Assembly: GCA_946544685.1 (NCBI GenBank)
Contig: CAMNML010000004.1
Coordinates: 12,339-76,338 of the forward strand
Direction of reading: 5' to 3'
DNA: 64,000 bases
From: an uncultured Caryophanales bacterium
GTDB taxonomy: Bacteria > Bacillota_I > Bacilli_A > RF39 > UBA660
Part shown: one piece after another, positions 1 through 10,664 of the stretch
How positions within the stretch are numbered: position 1 is the first letter of the stretch
Layout: the number at the start of each line of letters is the position of its first letter
The notes under the pieces: model-generated
Databases searched by the model: none
The model's input: only the letters and a program-made list of their open reading frames with translations
Told to the model about the DNA's origin: nothing
Made by a program: the position numbers and the translations under genes

Positions 1-3000
1 TGGAGATATTGCTCCATGTGTTAGTCTTTGACCTGCTTTTACTTCTTCGTTTAACTCTACTGCTAATTTAGCACTATAGTTAGTTACGTGTTCTCTTGTT
101 TCAGCATCATTTTTGATACTTATTATGTATTTACCACCATCTTCTTCAATCTTAACAATTTTACCTGTGATTTCAGCGATGTTAGCTTTACCTTTTGGAT
201 TACGTGCTTCAAATAATTCTTGTACACGAGGAAGACCTTGTGTAATATCGTCTCCAGCAACACCACCTGAGTTGATTGTACGCATTGTAAGCTGAGTACC
301 TGGTTCACCGATTGATTGTGCTGCCATGATACCAACTGCTTCTCCAATGTCAACAATTGATCCTGTAGCAAGGTTACGTCCATAACATTTTCTACATACA
401 CCGTGTTCACATTTACATGTTAATACTGATCTAATTGAAACTTTTTCAATTCCTGCAGCAATAATCTTTTCTGCAACTGGTTCAGTAATGTATGTATCTT
501 TATCAAACATAACTTCTTTTGTTTCTGGATTAATAATTTTCTTATTTGTATATCTACCAATGATACGATCATGTAGTGATTCTACTTCTGTACCATCTTT
601 TTCATTAATAAATGCTTCTACAACAACACCTTGTTCTGTTCCGCAATCATCTTCTTTAACAATTATATCGTGAGCAACATCGACAAGTCTTCTTGTTAAG
701 TATCCGGCATCTGCTGTCTTTAAGGCAGTATCAACCATACCTTTTCTTGTTCCGTGTGTTGCTAAGAAGAATTCTGATACGTTTGCACCTTCTGAGAATG
801 AAGATGTGATTGGAATTTCTACAGCTTCACCAGTAGGTTTCATCATAAGTCCACGCATACCTGACATTTGGTTTAAGTTAGATAAGTTACCACGAGCTCC
901 TGAGTCAATCATGATTGAAATTGGATTTTCTTTATCTTGTTTGATTTTATCTCCAAGTTCGTCTGCTATCTTATTCTTAGCTCCATTCCATGTAGCTACG
1001 ACTTTTTCATATCTTTCTCTATCTGTTATTAAACCACGTTTAAATTGTTTATTAATTTGAGCAACTGTTGATTCAGCTTCTTTTAATACTTCTTCTTTTG
1101 TTTCTGACTCAATTATATCTCCTATACCAATTGAAATACCTGATAATGTTGAATAATTGAATCCTAAGTCTTTCATTTTATCTAGCATTATAGATGTTTC
1201 TGTTGTTTGGTAACGTTTATATATTTGAGCAATTAACTTAGTAAGTACTTTTTTACCAAATGGTTTTACTAATTCCATTTTAGCTATTTCCTCAGGAATA
1301 TTTGCTCCTTGTTCTAAGAAGAATTTTTTAGGAGTTACTTTTTCAATGTTTTCTTGTGATCCATCGTTAATGTATTGGAATGAATCTGGGAATATTTCAT
1401 TGAATATTAATTTTCCTGGAGTTGTTACTAAGTATTTTCCTTTATATGAATCTGGGAATACTTTGTGTTTAAATGATGAAACTGGTATAGCTATACGAGT
1501 TTGAAGTGTTAATTCTCTTCTTTCGTAAGCCATTAATGCTTCATTATCATTTTTAAATACTCTACCTTCTCCTTTTTCTCCTGGTTTTTCAATAGTGATA
1601 TAGTAGTTACCTAATATCATATCTTGTCCTGGAGTAACGATTGGTTGTCCATCTGAAGGTTTAAGTATGTTATTAGCACCTAGCATTAATATTCTTGCTT
1701 CTGCTTGTGCTTCTTCACTAATTGGTACGTGTACAGCCATTTGGTCTCCGTCGAAGTCTGCGTTAAATGCAGCACATACTAATGGGTGAAGACGAATTGC
1801 TCTACCTGCGATTAGTTTTGGTTCGAATGCTTGAATACCAAGTCTATGTAGTGTTGGTGCACGGTTTAACATTACTGGATGTTCTTTGATTTTTTCCTCT
1901 ACTACATCCCATACTCTTGGATCTTGATTTTCAATCATTTTCTTTGCAGCTTTAATGTTAGTTGCGATTTCTTTTTTAACAAGTCCATTTATAACATGTG
2001 GTTTAAATAGCTCAAGTGCCATTTCTTTTGGAATACCACATTCATACATTTTAAGGCTTGGTCCTACTACGATAACTGAACGTCCTGAGTAGTCAACACG
2101 TTTACCAAGTAAGTTTTGACGGAAACGTCCTTGTTTTCCTTTTAACATACTTGATAATGATTTTAATGGTCTATTTCCTGCTCCTGTAATATTTCTTCCT
2201 CTACGACCGTTATCAAATAATGCATCTACTGCTTCTTGTAACATACGTTTTTCGTTTTGGATTATTATTGAAGGTGCTCCTAAATCCATTAATTTCTTTA
2301 AACGATTGTTTCTGTTTATTACTCTTCTATATAAGTCGTTTAAGTCAGATGTTGCGAATCTTCCACCGTCTAATTGAATCATTGGTCTTAATTCTGGTGG
2401 GATAACTGGAAGTGCATTTAATATCATCCATTCAGGTCTATTTCCTGATTCTAAGAATGCATTTAATACATCTAGTCTTTTAATTAATCTAATTCTTTTT
2501 TGACTTGAAGAGTCTTTTATTTCATCTAATTCTTTTAATATTGTATCTACTTCTTTTTGAAGGTCTACTTCTTTAAGTAATTCTTGGATAGCTTCTGCTC
2601 CCATTCCTACTCTAAAAGTATCTCCATATTTTTCATAGTACGCTCTATATTCTTTATCACTTATTGTTTGTTTCTTTTCTAGAGGTGCTGCTCCTGGATC
2701 TAGTACTACGTATGAAACGAAGTATAAAACTTCTTCTAGATCTCTTGGAGACATGTCTAGAACTAATCCCATTCTTGATGGAATTCCTTTAAAGAACCAA
2801 ATGTGAGAACAAGGAGTAGCTAACTCGATGTGTCCCATACGTTCACGACGTACTGCGCTTCTTGTAACTTCTACTCCACATCTATCACATATTATATTTT
2901 TATATCTTAGTCTTTTGTACTTTCCACAAGCACATTCAAAGTCTTTTGTTGGTCCGAATATTTTTTCACAATAAAGTCCGTCTCTTTCTGGTTTTAAAGT

Positions 3001-3108
3001 ACGATAGTTTATTGTTTCGGCCTTTTTTACTTCACCATATGACCATTCACGAATTTTTTCTGGTGAGGCGATTGCTATTCTTAATCCTTCAAATTGATTA
3101 ACGTTCAT
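1..3108 (-). CDS. rpoC: RNA polymerase beta' subunit (3' end outside window)
   Basis: Largest catalytic subunit of RNA polymerase. The frame is open for 1036 codons from an ATG at 3108 to the window edge, so roughly the last 150-200 residues of a usual 1200-residue protein are missing. Visible: the N-terminal zinc site (CACG...CDRCG, about residues 57-78), the active-site motif NADFDGDQ near residue 450 whose three Asp bind catalytic Mg, and the second zinc site with its last cysteines in [11 protein letters not shown] near residue 900. The start overlaps the rpoB stop (TAATG), so the two subunits are translationally coupled. No sign of damage. Confidence 0.97.
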   Translation of the reverse strand, partial: MNVNQFEGLRIAIASPEKIREWSYGEVKKAETINYRTLKPERDGLYCEKIFGPTKDFECACGKYKRLRYKNIICDRCGVEVTRSAVRRERMGHIELATPCSHIWFFKGIPSRMGLVLDMSPRDLEEVLYFVSYVVLDPGAAPLEKKQTISDKEYRAYYEKYGDTFRVGMGAEAIQELLKEVDLQKEVDTILKELDEIKDSSSQKRIRLIKRLDVLNAFLESGNRPEWMILNALPVIPPELRPMIQLDGGRFATSDLNDLYRRVINRNNRLKKLMDLGAPSIIIQNEKRMLQEAVDALFDNGRRGRNITGAGNRPLKSLSSMLKGKQGRFRQNLLGKRVDYSGRSVIVVGPSLKMYECGIPKEMALELFKPHVINGLVKKEIATNIKAAKKMIENQDPRVWDVVEEKIKEHPVMLNRAPTLHRLGIQAFEPKLIAGRAIRLHPLVCAAFNADFDGDQMAVHVPISEEAQAEARILMLGANNILKPSDGQPIVTPGQDMILGNYYITIEKPGEKGEGRVFKNDNEALMAYERRELTLQTRIAIPVSSFKHKVFPDSYKGKYLVTTPGKLIFNEIFPDSFQYINDGSQENIEKVTPKKFFLEQGANIPEEIAKMELVKPFGKKVLTKLIAQIYKRYQTTETSIMLDKMKDLGFNYSTLSGISIGIGDIIESETKEEVLKEAESTVAQINKQFKRGLITDRERYEKVVATWNGAKNKIADELGDKIKQDKENPISIMIDSGARGNLSNLNQMSGMRGLMMKPTGEAVEIPITSSFSEGANVSEFFLATHGTRKGMVDTALKTADAGYLTRRLVDVAHDIIVKEDDCGTEQGVVVEAFINEKDGTEVESLHDRIIGRYTNKKIINPETKEVMFDKDTYITEPVAEKIIAAGIEKVSIRSVLTCKCEHGVCRKCYGRNLATGSIVDIGEAVGIMAAQSIGEPGTQLTMRTINSGGVAGDDITQGLPRVQELFEARNPKGKANIAEITGKIVKIEEDGGKYIISIKNDAETREHVTNYSAKLAVELNEEVKAGQRLTHGAISP

Positions 3109-6100
3109 TATTCATCGTCCCCTTCCATGTCTATATCCATATCATCTAATTCTTCAAAATCGTCTTCGTTTTCGAATTCACTAGCGTATTCATCTTCAAA
3201 GTCTTCTTCTTCTGGTGCGATTGGTTCTTCAGGTTCATCATTTGAAACTGGTAAATCAATACTGTCTGTATTTAGATATGATTCTTTGTCTGCTTCTTCT
3301 AAGTCTTTAAGTTCAACAAAGTTTCCATCTGAATTTAGTACTGTTATATCTAGTCCTAATGCTTGGAATTCTTTTATAGCAACTCTGAAACTTTCTGGTA
3401 CTCCTGGTTTTGGAATTTCTGTTCCTTTAACTAGAGCTTCATATACTTTAACACGTCCTACAACATCGTCTGATTTTGTAGTAATCATTTCTTGTAAGAT
3501 ATGAGCTGCACCGTATGCTTCTAGAGCCCAAACTTCCATTTCACCAAATCTTTGTCCACCGAATTGAGCTTTTCCTCCAAGTGGTTGTTGTGTAACTAAT
3601 GAGTAAGGTCCAGTAGATCTTGCGTGTAGTTTATCATCAACCATGTGGTGAAGTTTAATCATGTACATTACACCAACAGAGATTCTATTATCAAATGGTT
3701 CACCTGTTCTACCATCGTATAGAGTAGTTTTTCCATCTTCATCTAATCCTGCTTCTTTTAATGCATCGATTATTTCTTCTTTTGTAGCACCATCAAATAC
3801 TGGTGTTGCCATATAAACATTTAAGTTTTTAGCTGCAATTCCTAAGTGCATTTCTAGGATTTGTCCTAAGTTCATACGAGAAGGAACTCCTAGTGGGTTA
3901 AGTAGAATATCAACTGGTCTACCATCTGCCATGTATGGCATATCTTCTTCTGGTAATATTAGTGATACAACACCTTTGTTACCATGACGTCCTGCCATCT
4001 TATCTCCAACGCTTATTTTACGTTTTTGAGCGATGTAAACTCTTACTATTTTTGATACTCCTGCAGGAAGTTCATCACAGTCTTCTTTAGTGAAGATTTT
4101 TATATCATGAACTATACCTTCTCCACCGTGTGGAACTCTTAGAGATGTATCTCTTACTTCTCTTGTTTTTTCTCCAAAGATTGCGTGTAATAGTTTTTCT
4201 TCTGAAGTTAATTCTGCCATTCCTTTTGGTGTTACTTTACCAACTAAAATGTCATCATCTTTTACTTCTGTACCAATTCTAATAATACCGTTTTCATCTA
4301 GGTTTTTAACTGCGTCTTCACCAATATTTGGAATATCTCTTGTGAATTCTTCAGGTCCTAGTTTTGTATCACGACATTCGATTTGGTAGTCTTCTATATG
4401 TATTGATGTATATACATCATCTTTTACTAATCTTTCATTTAGGATTACGGCATCCTCATAGTTATAACCGTTGAAGTTCATAAACGCAACTGTTACGTTT
4501 CTTCCTAGTGCCATTTCTCCTAATTCAGTACTTGGACCATCTGCTATTACTTCATTTTTCTTAACCTTGTCACCTATTTTTACAATTGGTACTTGGTGAT
4601 AGCATGTTCCAGCATTACTTCTTTCATATCCACTTAGGTAGTATGTATCATTTCCACCTAGTGTTTTTACTATTATTTTTCTAGCGTCAACGTAGTCTAC
4701 AACACCATCAGCTTTAGCAATTATTACTGCTCCTGAGTCTCTAGCAGATATTGCTTCAATACCAGTTCCAACTAGTGGGGCTTCTGATTTTAGTAAAGGT
4801 ATTGCTTGACGTTGCATGTTAGCACCCATTAGCGCACGTTTACCATCATCGTGTTCTAGGAATGGGATACCTTGAGTTGTTATTGAAATAACTTGTTGTG
4901 GTGATACGTCCATATAGTCAACTTTTTCTTTTTCTATTTGAACTGTTTCACCGTGATATCTAACTGGAATTCTTGCAGGTACTATTTCATTATTTTCATT
5001 TAGTTCAACTGTTGTTTGTGAAATATAGTATTCTGATTCCTCATCTGCAGTCATATATCTTACTTCGTCAGTTACTTTGCAATTTTCAACTTTTCTATAT
5101 GGAGTCATTATGAATCCATATTCATCTATTTTTGCGTATGATGCAAGTGAAGTTATAAGTCCGATGTTTGGTCCTTCTGGAGACTCGATTGGACAAATTC
5201 TTCCATAGTGTGATGCATTAACGTCACGAACTTCCATTCCAGCTCTATCTCTTGATAATCCACCTGGCCCTAAGCTTGATAATCTTCTTTTATTTGATAA
5301 TTCAGCTACTGGGTTTGTTTGATCCATGAATTGAGATAATTGTGATGAACCAAAGAATTCTTTGATTGCTGCTGTTAATGGTCTGATGTTAATTAGTGTT
5401 TTTGGTGTAACATCAGCTATTTCTTGTGTACTCATACGATCTCTTATTACTCTTTCAATTCTTGATACACCAATTCTAAATTGATTTTGTAATAATTCTC
5501 CAACTTGTCTAACACGTCTATTAGATAAGTTATCTATTTCATCAAAATTACCAATTCCATCTAATAAGTTTAGATAGTATGATACTGATGCATATACGTC
5601 TGATATAGTTAAACGTTTTTCATCAATATTTTGGTCATTTCCTATTACTTTTATTACTTTTTCTGGATTTACTTTTGAGTATACTTTAACTACTTGTACT
5701 TTATTATATGTATCTAATACATCGTTAATTAAAGCATCTTGCATTCCATAACCAGCTTCCATAATAGGTTTTAATTCTTCTATTATTTCTTTTGTTATAA
5801 TTGTGTCTTTTTCAACTATAGACTCACCATCTACAATTATATCTTCAGCTAATTTACAATTTAATAATCTATCTAATACGTTTAGTTTTTTATTAAATTT
5901 GTATCTACCAACTTTAGCTAAGTCATATCTAAATGCATCAAAGAATCTAGATATTAATTGGTTTTTAGCACTATCTAGTGTTGATGGTTCTCCTGGTCTT
6001 AATTTAGAATGAATATCTATTAATGCTTCATCTGTATTTTTATTTACATCTTTAGCAATTGTTTTTGCTAAATATTCATTTTCTCCAAATAAGTCAATGA

Positions 6101-6722
6101 TATCATCGTCACTTGAAAGTCCAAGTGCTCTTAATAATGTAGTAACTGGAACTTTTCTAGTTCTATCAATTCTAACATATACAATGTCTCTTGCGTCTGT
6201 TTCGTATTCTAGCCATGTTCCTCTTGTAGGTATTACTTGGGAAGTGATAATTGATTTACCATTTTTCTTATCAATTTCTCTACCAAAGTATACACTTGGA
6301 GATCTAACTAATTGTGATACGATTACACGTTCTGCACCATTAATTATAAATGTACCTGTTTCAGTCATGATAGGCATATCGCCCAAGAAAATTTCTTGTT
6401 CTTTAACTTCTCCAGTTTCTTGGTTAAATAACCTAGCTTGTACCTTTAAAGGTGCTGCATATGTTGCATATCTTTCTTTACATTCTTTAATAGAATATCT
6501 TGAGTTTTCAAATGAATAGTCCCCAAATTCTAGTGATAAGTTTCCTGTAAAGCTTTCGACAGGAAAAATATCCTCAAATACTTCTTTGATTCCAGTATTT
6601 ATGAACCAATCATATGAACTTTTTTGAATTTCTAGCAAGTTTCCTAGTTTAATTGCGTTTGCTCTTTTTGCATAATTTCTTCTTTTTCGGTGATCACCAA
6701 ATTTTTCAACTTTATAAGCCAC
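3108..6722 (-). CDS. rpoB: RNA polymerase beta subunit
   Basis: Beta subunit of RNA polymerase, full length at about 1204 residues with a very acidic C-terminal tail (EED/DDE rich) after the usual end. I choose the GTG at 6722 because the GGGG ribosome site at 6731-6734 then sits 8 bases upstream; the in-frame GTG at 6731 would lie inside that site. The rifampicin pocket is recognisable ([12 protein letters not shown], then [12 protein letters not shown]), but the residue matching E. coli His526 is Asn (codon 5292-5294) and Ser522 is Ala. Other landmarks: [17 protein letters not shown] and the C-terminal [19 protein letters not shown]. Cotranscribed with rpoC. Confidence 0.97.
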   Translation of the reverse strand: MAYKVEKFGDHRKRRNYAKRANAIKLGNLLEIQKSSYDWFINTGIKEVFEDIFPVESFTGNLSLEFGDYSFENSRYSIKECKERYATYAAPLKVQARLFNQETGEVKEQEIFLGDMPIMTETGTFIINGAERVIVSQLVRSPSVYFGREIDKKNGKSIITSQVIPTRGTWLEYETDARDIVYVRIDRTRKVPVTTLLRALGLSSDDDIIDLFGENEYLAKTIAKDVNKNTDEALIDIHSKLRPGEPSTLDSAKNQLISRFFDAFRYDLAKVGRYKFNKKLNVLDRLLNCKLAEDIIVDGESIVEKDTIITKEIIEELKPIMEAGYGMQDALINDVLDTYNKVQVVKVYSKVNPEKVIKVIGNDQNIDEKRLTISDVYASVSYYLNLLDGIGNFDEIDNLSNRRVRQVGELLQNQFRIGVSRIERVIRDRMSTQEIADVTPKTLINIRPLTAAIKEFFGSSQLSQFMDQTNPVAELSNKRRLSSLGPGGLSRDRAGMEVRDVNASHYGRICPIESPEGPNIGLITSLASYAKIDEYGFIMTPYRKVENCKVTDEVRYMTADEESEYYISQTTVELNENNEIVPARIPVRYHGETVQIEKEKVDYMDVSPQQVISITTQGIPFLEHDDGKRALMGANMQRQAIPLLKSEAPLVGTGIEAISARDSGAVIIAKADGVVDYVDARKIIVKTLGGNDTYYLSGYERSNAGTCYHQVPIVKIGDKVKKNEVIADGPSTELGEMALGRNVTVAFMNFNGYNYEDAVILNERLVKDDVYTSIHIEDYQIECRDTKLGPEEFTRDIPNIGEDAVKNLDENGIIRIGTEVKDDDILVGKVTPKGMAELTSEEKLLHAIFGEKTREVRDTSLRVPHGGEGIVHDIKIFTKEDCDELPAGVSKIVRVYIAQKRKISVGDKMAGRHGNKGVVSLILPEEDMPYMADGRPVDILLNPLGVPSRMNLGQILEMHLGIAAKNLNVYMATPVFDGATKEEIIDALKEAGLDEDGKTTLYDGRTGEPFDNRISVGVMYMIKLHHMVDDKLHARSTGPYSLVTQQPLGGKAQFGGQRFGEMEVWALEAYGAAHILQEMITTKSDDVVGRVKVYEALVKGTEIPKPGVPESFRVAIKEFQALGLDITVLNSDGNFVELKDLEEADKESYLNTDSIDLPVSNDEPEEPIAPEEEDFEDEYASEFENEDDFEELDDMDIDMEGDDE

Positions 6723-6792
6723 TAAATTCACCCCTATAACTATAAAATTTTTTAGGCACGCACAAAAAGACAGTACATGTCGCCACTTTATA

Positions 6793-6821
6793 AGTGTATC
6801 AAATCAAAATCAAATTGTCAA
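6793..6821 (-). promoter_or_regulatory. rpoBC promoter (sigma A type)
   Basis: On the minus strand TTGACA (6816-6821), 17 bases, TACACT (6793-6798). The -35 overlaps the last codons of the upstream methyltransferase gene, giving rpoBC its own promoter about 70 bases before the start. Confidence 0.7.
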
Positions 6822-7396
6822 TTATTTCTAGCACAAATAATGTAAAAACCTTTATTTTTATTTTTGACTTCTACACTATATTCTTTTTCTAAGTCTTTTA
6901 CTAAGGTTTTAGCTCCTTGATCTTTATGAATTACTAACCATAATTCACCATTCTTATTTAAGTGTTCTTTTGCTTTAAATAGTATTTCATATAGTATTTT
7001 TTTTCCAACTCTTATAGGTGGATTTGTTATTATGTAGTCATAACTACCCTCTACATTACTATATATATCACTTTCAAATATATTAATATTTACTTTATTT
7101 AGTTCAGCATTCTTTTTAGCAAGGTTTAAGGCTCTCTCATTTATATCCACTGCATCCACATCACAGTTAAATGTTTTTTTTAGATATATACCAATTGGTC
7201 CATATCCACATCCAAAGTCCAATACTTTTCCACCAATACTTTCTAATGATTCTAGTAACGACCTTGTTCCAAAGTCTAAACCTCTTTTTGAGAACACTCC
7301 ATTATCTGTTATAAGTGTTAGTTCTGTATTTTTTATAATACATTTTGTTTTTGTTTCTTTTGATTCTACATAATCATTTGTAAAATAATGAGACAT
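6818..7396 (-). CDS. RsmC-like SAM-dependent methyltransferase
   Basis: Class I methyltransferase of 192 aa that matches the gene between rplL and rpoB in Bacillus (ybxB). The SAM loop VLDFGCGYGPIG is near residues 58-69, the acidic motif VDAVDIN follows, and the N-methyltransferase motif NPPI is near residue 129. In the RsmC/RlmG family these modify guanine N2 in rRNA; the exact target here is an inference. The ATG has a GGAGC ribosome site. It sits downstream of rplJL, and its 3' end carries the rpoB promoter. Confidence 0.85.
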   Translation of the reverse strand: MSHYFTNDYVESKETKTKCIIKNTELTLITDNGVFSKRGLDFGTRSLLESLESIGGKVLDFGCGYGPIGIYLKKTFNCDVDAVDINERALNLAKKNAELNKVNINIFESDIYSNVEGSYDYIITNPPIRVGKKILYEILFKAKEHLNKNGELWLVIHKDQGAKTLVKDLEKEYSVEVKNKNKGFYIICARNN

Positions 7397-7422
7397 AATT
7401 TGCTCCTTTTAGAAACGGCGAA

Positions 7423-7447
7423 AGCCCATACATTAAATGTACAGGCT
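7423..7447 (-). terminator. hairpin after rplL
   Basis: Inverted repeat of about 11 bp (AGCCTGTACATT on the minus strand pairing with AATGTATGGGCT) lies just after the rplL stop. The following bases are TTTCGCC rather than a long T run, so it is a weak terminator or processing/attenuation site. Confidence 0.4.
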
Positions 7448-7465
7448 TAAAACCATTATTTATAA

Positions 7466-7834
7466 TTATTTTAATTCGATTGTTGCGCCAGCTTCTTCGA
7501 ATTTTGCTTTTAATTCGTTAGCTTCGTCAGTAGATACATTTTCTTTAATATTTCCACCGTTATCAGCGATGTCTTTAGCTTCTTTAAGTCCTAATCCAGT
7601 AACTTCTCTAACTAATTTGATAACAGCGATTTTGTTAGCACCAGCACTTGCTAAAACAACGTTAACTGTGCTTGGTCCTTCTTCAGCAGCAGCTCCTGCT
7701 ACTGGTGCAGCTACAGCTACAGCACTTGGATCTACACCAAATTCTTCTTTCATTGCATCTACTAATTCTTTAACTTCTAAGATTGTCATTTCTTTGATTG
7801 AATCAATTATTTCTTTTGTACTTATCTTTGCCAT
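7466..7834 (-). CDS. rplL: 50S ribosomal protein L7/L12
   Basis: Stalk protein of 122 aa, the normal length. The N-terminal dimerisation part (STKEIIDSIKEMTILEVKELV) is followed by the Ala/Gly/Val-rich hinge (residues about 38-55) and the globular domain with the conserved KIAVIKLVREVTGLGLKEAK that contacts elongation factors. AGGGAGG lies 7-8 bases before the ATG. Follows rplJ by 19 bases in the same transcript. Confidence 0.98.
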   Translation of the reverse strand: MAKISTKEIIDSIKEMTILEVKELVDAMKEEFGVDPSAVAVAAPVAGAAAEEGPSTVNVVLASAGANKIAVIKLVREVTGLGLKEAKDIADNGGNIKENVSTDEANELKAKFEEAGATIELK

Positions 7835-7853
7835 TTTATATTCCTCCCTTTAA

Positions 7854-8348
7854 TTAATTATTTTCCTCTAAATTTTTAGCATGTAAGTCTAAGCATATTG
7901 CCACATTCTTAACATGTTCCATAAGTCCAGCAGCAAACATTGTAAGTAATGTATCTCTGCTTGGTATTGAAGCAAGTGTTTTTAATTTTGCTTCATCAGC
8001 AATTTCTCCATCTACTATACCAACTTTAAGTTGTAGTGCTGGATGGTCTTTTGCGAAATCGCTTAATGTTTTGATTGGAGCTATTGCATCTGTACCAAAT
8101 GCGATTGCTTTTGGTCCACCTAGTTCTCCTAAATCGATTTTAAGTGAATCCATAGCTCTTTTTGTTAAAGTGTTTTTGTATACTTTATAATCAGAACCAG
8201 ATTCTCTTAATTTTCTTCTTAGCTCGTTTGTTTCTGAAACTGTTAATCCTTGGTATTCGAATAATACTGAAGTACTTGATTCTTTTACCTTATTAGCTAT
8301 TTCTTCAACAACTTCTGCTTTTCTCTCGATTATTTTAGCGTTTGCCAT
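7854..8348 (-). CDS. rplJ: 50S ribosomal protein L10
   Basis: L10 (164 aa) anchors the L7/L12 stalk on 23S rRNA. The RNA-binding N-terminal domain is typical (VLFEYQGLTVSETNELRRKLRE, about residues 28-49), and the C-terminal helix (DTLLTMFAAGLMEHVKNVAICLDLHAK) binds L12 dimers. A GAGGCG ribosome site precedes the ATG. First gene after the L10 leader; cotranscribed with rplL, and the L10-L12 complex is expected to repress both. Confidence 0.98.
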   Translation of the reverse strand: MANAKIIERKAEVVEEIANKVKESSTSVLFEYQGLTVSETNELRRKLRESGSDYKVYKNTLTKRAMDSLKIDLGELGGPKAIAFGTDAIAPIKTLSDFAKDHPALQLKVGIVDGEIADEAKLKTLASIPSRDTLLTMFAAGLMEHVKNVAICLDLHAKNLEENN

Positions 8349-8369
8349 TCTTTCGCCTCCTTATTTTTT

Positions 8370-8490
8370 TACCGTAACAAATAAGCCTTACTATAGACAG
8401 TAAGGCTTTAAAGTTTTTAACTTAAAAGTTCCTCGGTAGGAAATATTAAGTGTTTCCACTCCTACTGTCTACGGTACTATTTTTTGCAAC
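8370..8490 (-). ncRNA. L10 ribosomal protein leader
   Basis: Structured 5' leader of rplJL. On the minus strand it carries the hallmark segments GTAGACAGTAGG and CCTACCGAGG, which pair, followed by GCCTTACTGTC/AGTAAGGC just before the ribosome site. In Bacillus and Gammaproteobacteria the L10(L12)4 complex binds this element to shut off its own synthesis. The last hairpin (about 8384-8405) could be a regulatory or attenuator stem. Confidence 0.85.
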
Positions 8491-8497
8491 GAATTAA

Positions 8498-8526
8498 TTT
8501 TAACATATTATTTTTTATTTGTAAAG
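8498..8526 (-). promoter_or_regulatory. rplJL promoter
   Basis: Minus-strand TTTACA (8521-8526), 17 bases, TAAAAT (8498-8503), immediately upstream of the L10 leader and just before the rplA 3' end. It gives rplJL a start separate from rplKA. Confidence 0.65.
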
Positions 8527-8527
8527 A

Positions 8528-9220
8528 CTAATTTAATTCATTTAAATCAATTTTTACACCAGGTCCCATTGTTGATGAGATTGTTATGTTCTTAACATAT
8601 GATCCTTTTACAACTGATGGTTTAGCTTTTAAGATAACATTTACGAAAGCATTTAAGTTTTGTAGTAATGCTTCATCAGTGAAACTTACTTTTCCTATTA
8701 ATGCGTGTACGTTACCATATGTATCAGTTCTGTATTCAACACGACCTTTTTTAACATCTTCAACAGCTTTTTTAACATCCATTGTTACTGTTCCTGTTTT
8801 AGGGTTTGGCATTAATCCTTTTGGTCCTAAGATTTTACCAATTTTTCCTAATGCAGGCATCATATCTGGAGTTGCAATTAAAGTATCAAAATCGAACCAG
8901 TTTTCTTTTTCGATTTTTTCTATCATATCCATATCTCCAACAAAGTCTGCTCCAGCCTCTTTAGCTTCAGTAGCTTTTGGTCCTTTAGCTAAAACTAACA
9001 CTTTTTTAGTTTTACCTGTTCCATTTGGTAATACGATAGCTCCTCTTAATTGTTGATCTGCTTTTTTAGTATCTAGGTTTAATCTCATAGCTATTTCTAC
9101 TGATGAATCAAACTTAGTTACTGATGTTTCTTTTACTAATTTAATAGCTTCTTCTTTTGTATAAGCTTTATTCTTCTCTATTTTAGAAGTAGCTTCTACA
9201 TATTTCTTACCTTTTTTCAT
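8528..9220 (-). CDS. rplA: 50S ribosomal protein L1
   Basis: L1 (230 aa from the chosen start) forms the L1 stalk and helps release deacylated tRNA. Conserved blocks: the basic N-terminus ([10 protein letters not shown]), [25 protein letters not shown], and [22 protein letters not shown] near the middle. The frame opens earlier (9259), but AGGAGG at 9225-9231 points to the ATG at 9220, which also gives the family's usual N-terminus. Second gene of rplKA; L1 probably feeds back on the rplK leader. Confidence 0.97.
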   Translation of the reverse strand: MKKGKKYVEATSKIEKNKAYTKEEAIKLVKETSVTKFDSSVEIAMRLNLDTKKADQQLRGAIVLPNGTGKTKKVLVLAKGPKATEAKEAGADFVGDMDMIEKIEKENWFDFDTLIATPDMMPALGKIGKILGPKGLMPNPKTGTVTMDVKKAVEDVKKGRVEYRTDTYGNVHALIGKVSFTDEALLQNLNAFVNVILKAKPSVVKGSYVKNITISSTMGPGVKIDLNELN

Positions 9221-9275
9221 TTTTACCTCCTGTGGTTCTAGCGGATAAATTCCTTCCACATAGTTTTACTATGTA

Positions 9276-9704
9276 TTATTCTGAAATTTCAACACCCATA
9301 TTAAGTGCAGTACCTTCAACTATTTTCATAGCTTCTTCTACAGTATATGCATTTAAGTCTGGTAGTTTAGTTTCAGCAATTTCTCTTAATTGATCTTTAG
9401 TTAATTTTCCAACGATTTCATTTTTACCTTTTCCAGATCCAGATTTAATTTTAGCGTATTTCTTAATTAATTCTGCAGCTGGTGGAGTTTTTAATACGAA
9501 GTCGAAAGTTCTGTCTTCATATACAGAAATAACTACTGGTATAACATCTCCCATCTTGTCTCTTGTTGCATCGTTGTACTTTGTACAAAATTCTTGTAAA
9601 TTAATTCCTGCTGGTCCAAGCACTGTTCCTACTGGAGGAGCTGGTGTTGCTTTTCCTGCTGGGATTTGTAATTTAATTTCTTTTGTAACGTTCTTTTTTG
9701 CCAC
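9276..9704 (-). CDS. rplK: 50S ribosomal protein L11
   Basis: L11 (142 aa) binds the GTPase centre of 23S rRNA. Conserved: [21 protein letters not shown] near the N-terminus and the C-terminal RNA-binding domain with [21 protein letters not shown]. The start is GTG at 9704: the AGGAGG at about 9713-9718 is 8 bases upstream, whereas the earlier in-frame GTG (9713) is part of that ribosome site. Cotranscribed with rplA. Confidence 0.97.
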   Translation of the reverse strand: MAKKNVTKEIKLQIPAGKATPAPPVGTVLGPAGINLQEFCTKYNDATRDKMGDVIPVVISVYEDRTFDFVLKTPPAAELIKKYAKIKSGSGKGKNEIVGKLTKDQLREIAETKLPDLNAYTVEEAMKIVEGTALNMGVEISE

Positions 9705-9730
9705 GAAAAACACCTCCTAATAAATTTCTT

Positions 9731-9800
9731 TTTCGTGAGTGGTTATAATGCTTTGTACATAATCCGCTTTTAGCACAAATCATAGATAAGCTCCCACTAA
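9731..9800 (-). ncRNA. candidate L1-binding leader of rplKA
   Basis: The transcribed leader has GTGGGAG (plus positions 9791-9797) and ACCACTCACG (9735-9744), able to close a stem with GTGG/CCAC around an internal hairpin. This resembles the L1 operator that precedes rplK in many Firmicutes, where excess L1 represses its own operon. Recognised from short motifs only. Confidence 0.5.
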
Positions 9801-9829
9801 ATCTATATTAAAATAAATATAGCCATTTA

Positions 9830-9858
9830 ATAATATCACAAAATTTCTTAAATATCAA
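9830..9858 (-). promoter_or_regulatory. rplKA promoter
   Basis: Minus-strand TTGATA (9853-9858), 17 bases, TATTAT (9830-9835), between the nusG stop and the rplK leader. Confidence 0.65.
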
Positions 9859-9866
9859 TTATTTTT

Positions 9867-10400
9867 TTATGATTTTTCAATTTGTGATAGTTCTAATTCG
9901 ACATTTGTTTCTTGTCCGAATAAGTCTAAGCTTACTTCTAGTAGTCCAGTAGCTGAATCAATGTTTTTAATTTTACCATACATTCCAGCAAATGGTCCAC
10001 CTATTACTTTTACTGTATCTTCTACATTTAAGTCTGTATTTACTTCTAGTCTGCTCATTCCCATTTGGTTTAGTATTTTGTCTGCTTCTTGTGGTGTTAA
10101 TGGGAAAGGTTTAGCTCCTTTACCAGATGATCCGATAAATCCTGTTACACCTGGAGTATTTCTTACTATAAACCAAGCTTCATCATTCATTATCATTTCA
10201 ACTAATATATATCCTGGAAACATTTTTTTGATTTTTTCTTTTTCTTTTCCATCTTTTATTTCTATTTCTTTTTGTTCTGGTACAACTACTCTAAAGATAT
10301 AGTCTTCCATACCCATAGTGCTTGCACGCATCTCTAGTTTTTCTTTTACCTTATTCTCGTGTCCTGAATAAGTGTTTACTACATACCATTCTTTTTGCAT
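9867..10400 (-). CDS. nusG: transcription antitermination protein NusG
   Basis: NusG (177 aa) bridges RNA polymerase with Rho, ribosomes or pausing signals. The NGN domain starts with WYVVNTYSGHENKVKEKLE and includes KKMFPGYILVEM; the C-terminal KOW domain has VKVIGGPFAGMYGKIKNID. Length is normal. The ATG overlaps the secE stop (TAATG), the classical secE-nusG pair. Confidence 0.98.
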   Translation of the reverse strand: MQKEWYVVNTYSGHENKVKEKLEMRASTMGMEDYIFRVVVPEQKEIEIKDGKEKEKIKKMFPGYILVEMIMNDEAWFIVRNTPGVTGFIGSSGKGAKPFPLTPQEADKILNQMGMSRLEVNTDLNVEDTVKVIGGPFAGMYGKIKNIDSATGLLEVSLDLFGQETNVELELSQIEKS

Positions 10401-10570
10401 TATTTCATTAACTCCTTTATACCCATTATAATTAAATCACTAGCTGTAAAGAATACAAAGAAGAATAATATGATTGATAGTGTTGCGATACTATATTTAA
10501 TCATATCTTTTCTGTTTGGCCATTTTACTTTTTTTAGTTCTTGTTTTAAGTTTTTAAAAAATTTCTTCAT
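10400..10570 (-). CDS. secE: preprotein translocase subunit SecE
   Basis: A 56-aa single-span SecE, the clamp subunit of SecYEG. It begins with a basic amphipathic part (MKKFFKNLKQELKKVKWP) carrying the conserved KVxWP motif, followed by one membrane helix (SIATLSIILFFFVFFTASD, about residues 27-45). The stop overlaps the nusG start. The usual upstream rpmG (L33) is not seen here. A ribosome site (AAGGAG) lies upstream at about 10580. Confidence 0.93.
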   Translation of the reverse strand: MKKFFKNLKQELKKVKWPNRKDMIKYSIATLSIILFFFVFFTASDLIIMGIKELMK

Positions 10571-10597
10571 ATAGACTCCTTTATTTTTACCTAAAAT

Positions 10598-10652
10598 AAA
10601 AACACCTTCACGTGTCTACATAAATATTAGCACGACTTTGGTGTTTTGTCAA
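10598..10652 (-). promoter_or_regulatory. secE-nusG promoter interlaced with a terminator stem
   Basis: Minus-strand TTGACA (10647-10652), 17 bases, TAATAT (10624-10629). The same stretch can form a stem (AACACC at 10640-10645 with GGTGTT at about 10602-10607, and GTCGTG with CACG) ending in TTTTTATTTT. It may end the upstream DUF1835-type gene while also starting secE-nusG. Confidence 0.6.
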
Positions 10653-10664
10653 TTATTTATTTGA

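Noticed and set aside
3094..3504. Plus-strand Ser-rich frame of 136 aa
   Set aside because: It is the mirror of the rpoB C-terminus; no ribosome site and codon use is that of an antisense shadow.
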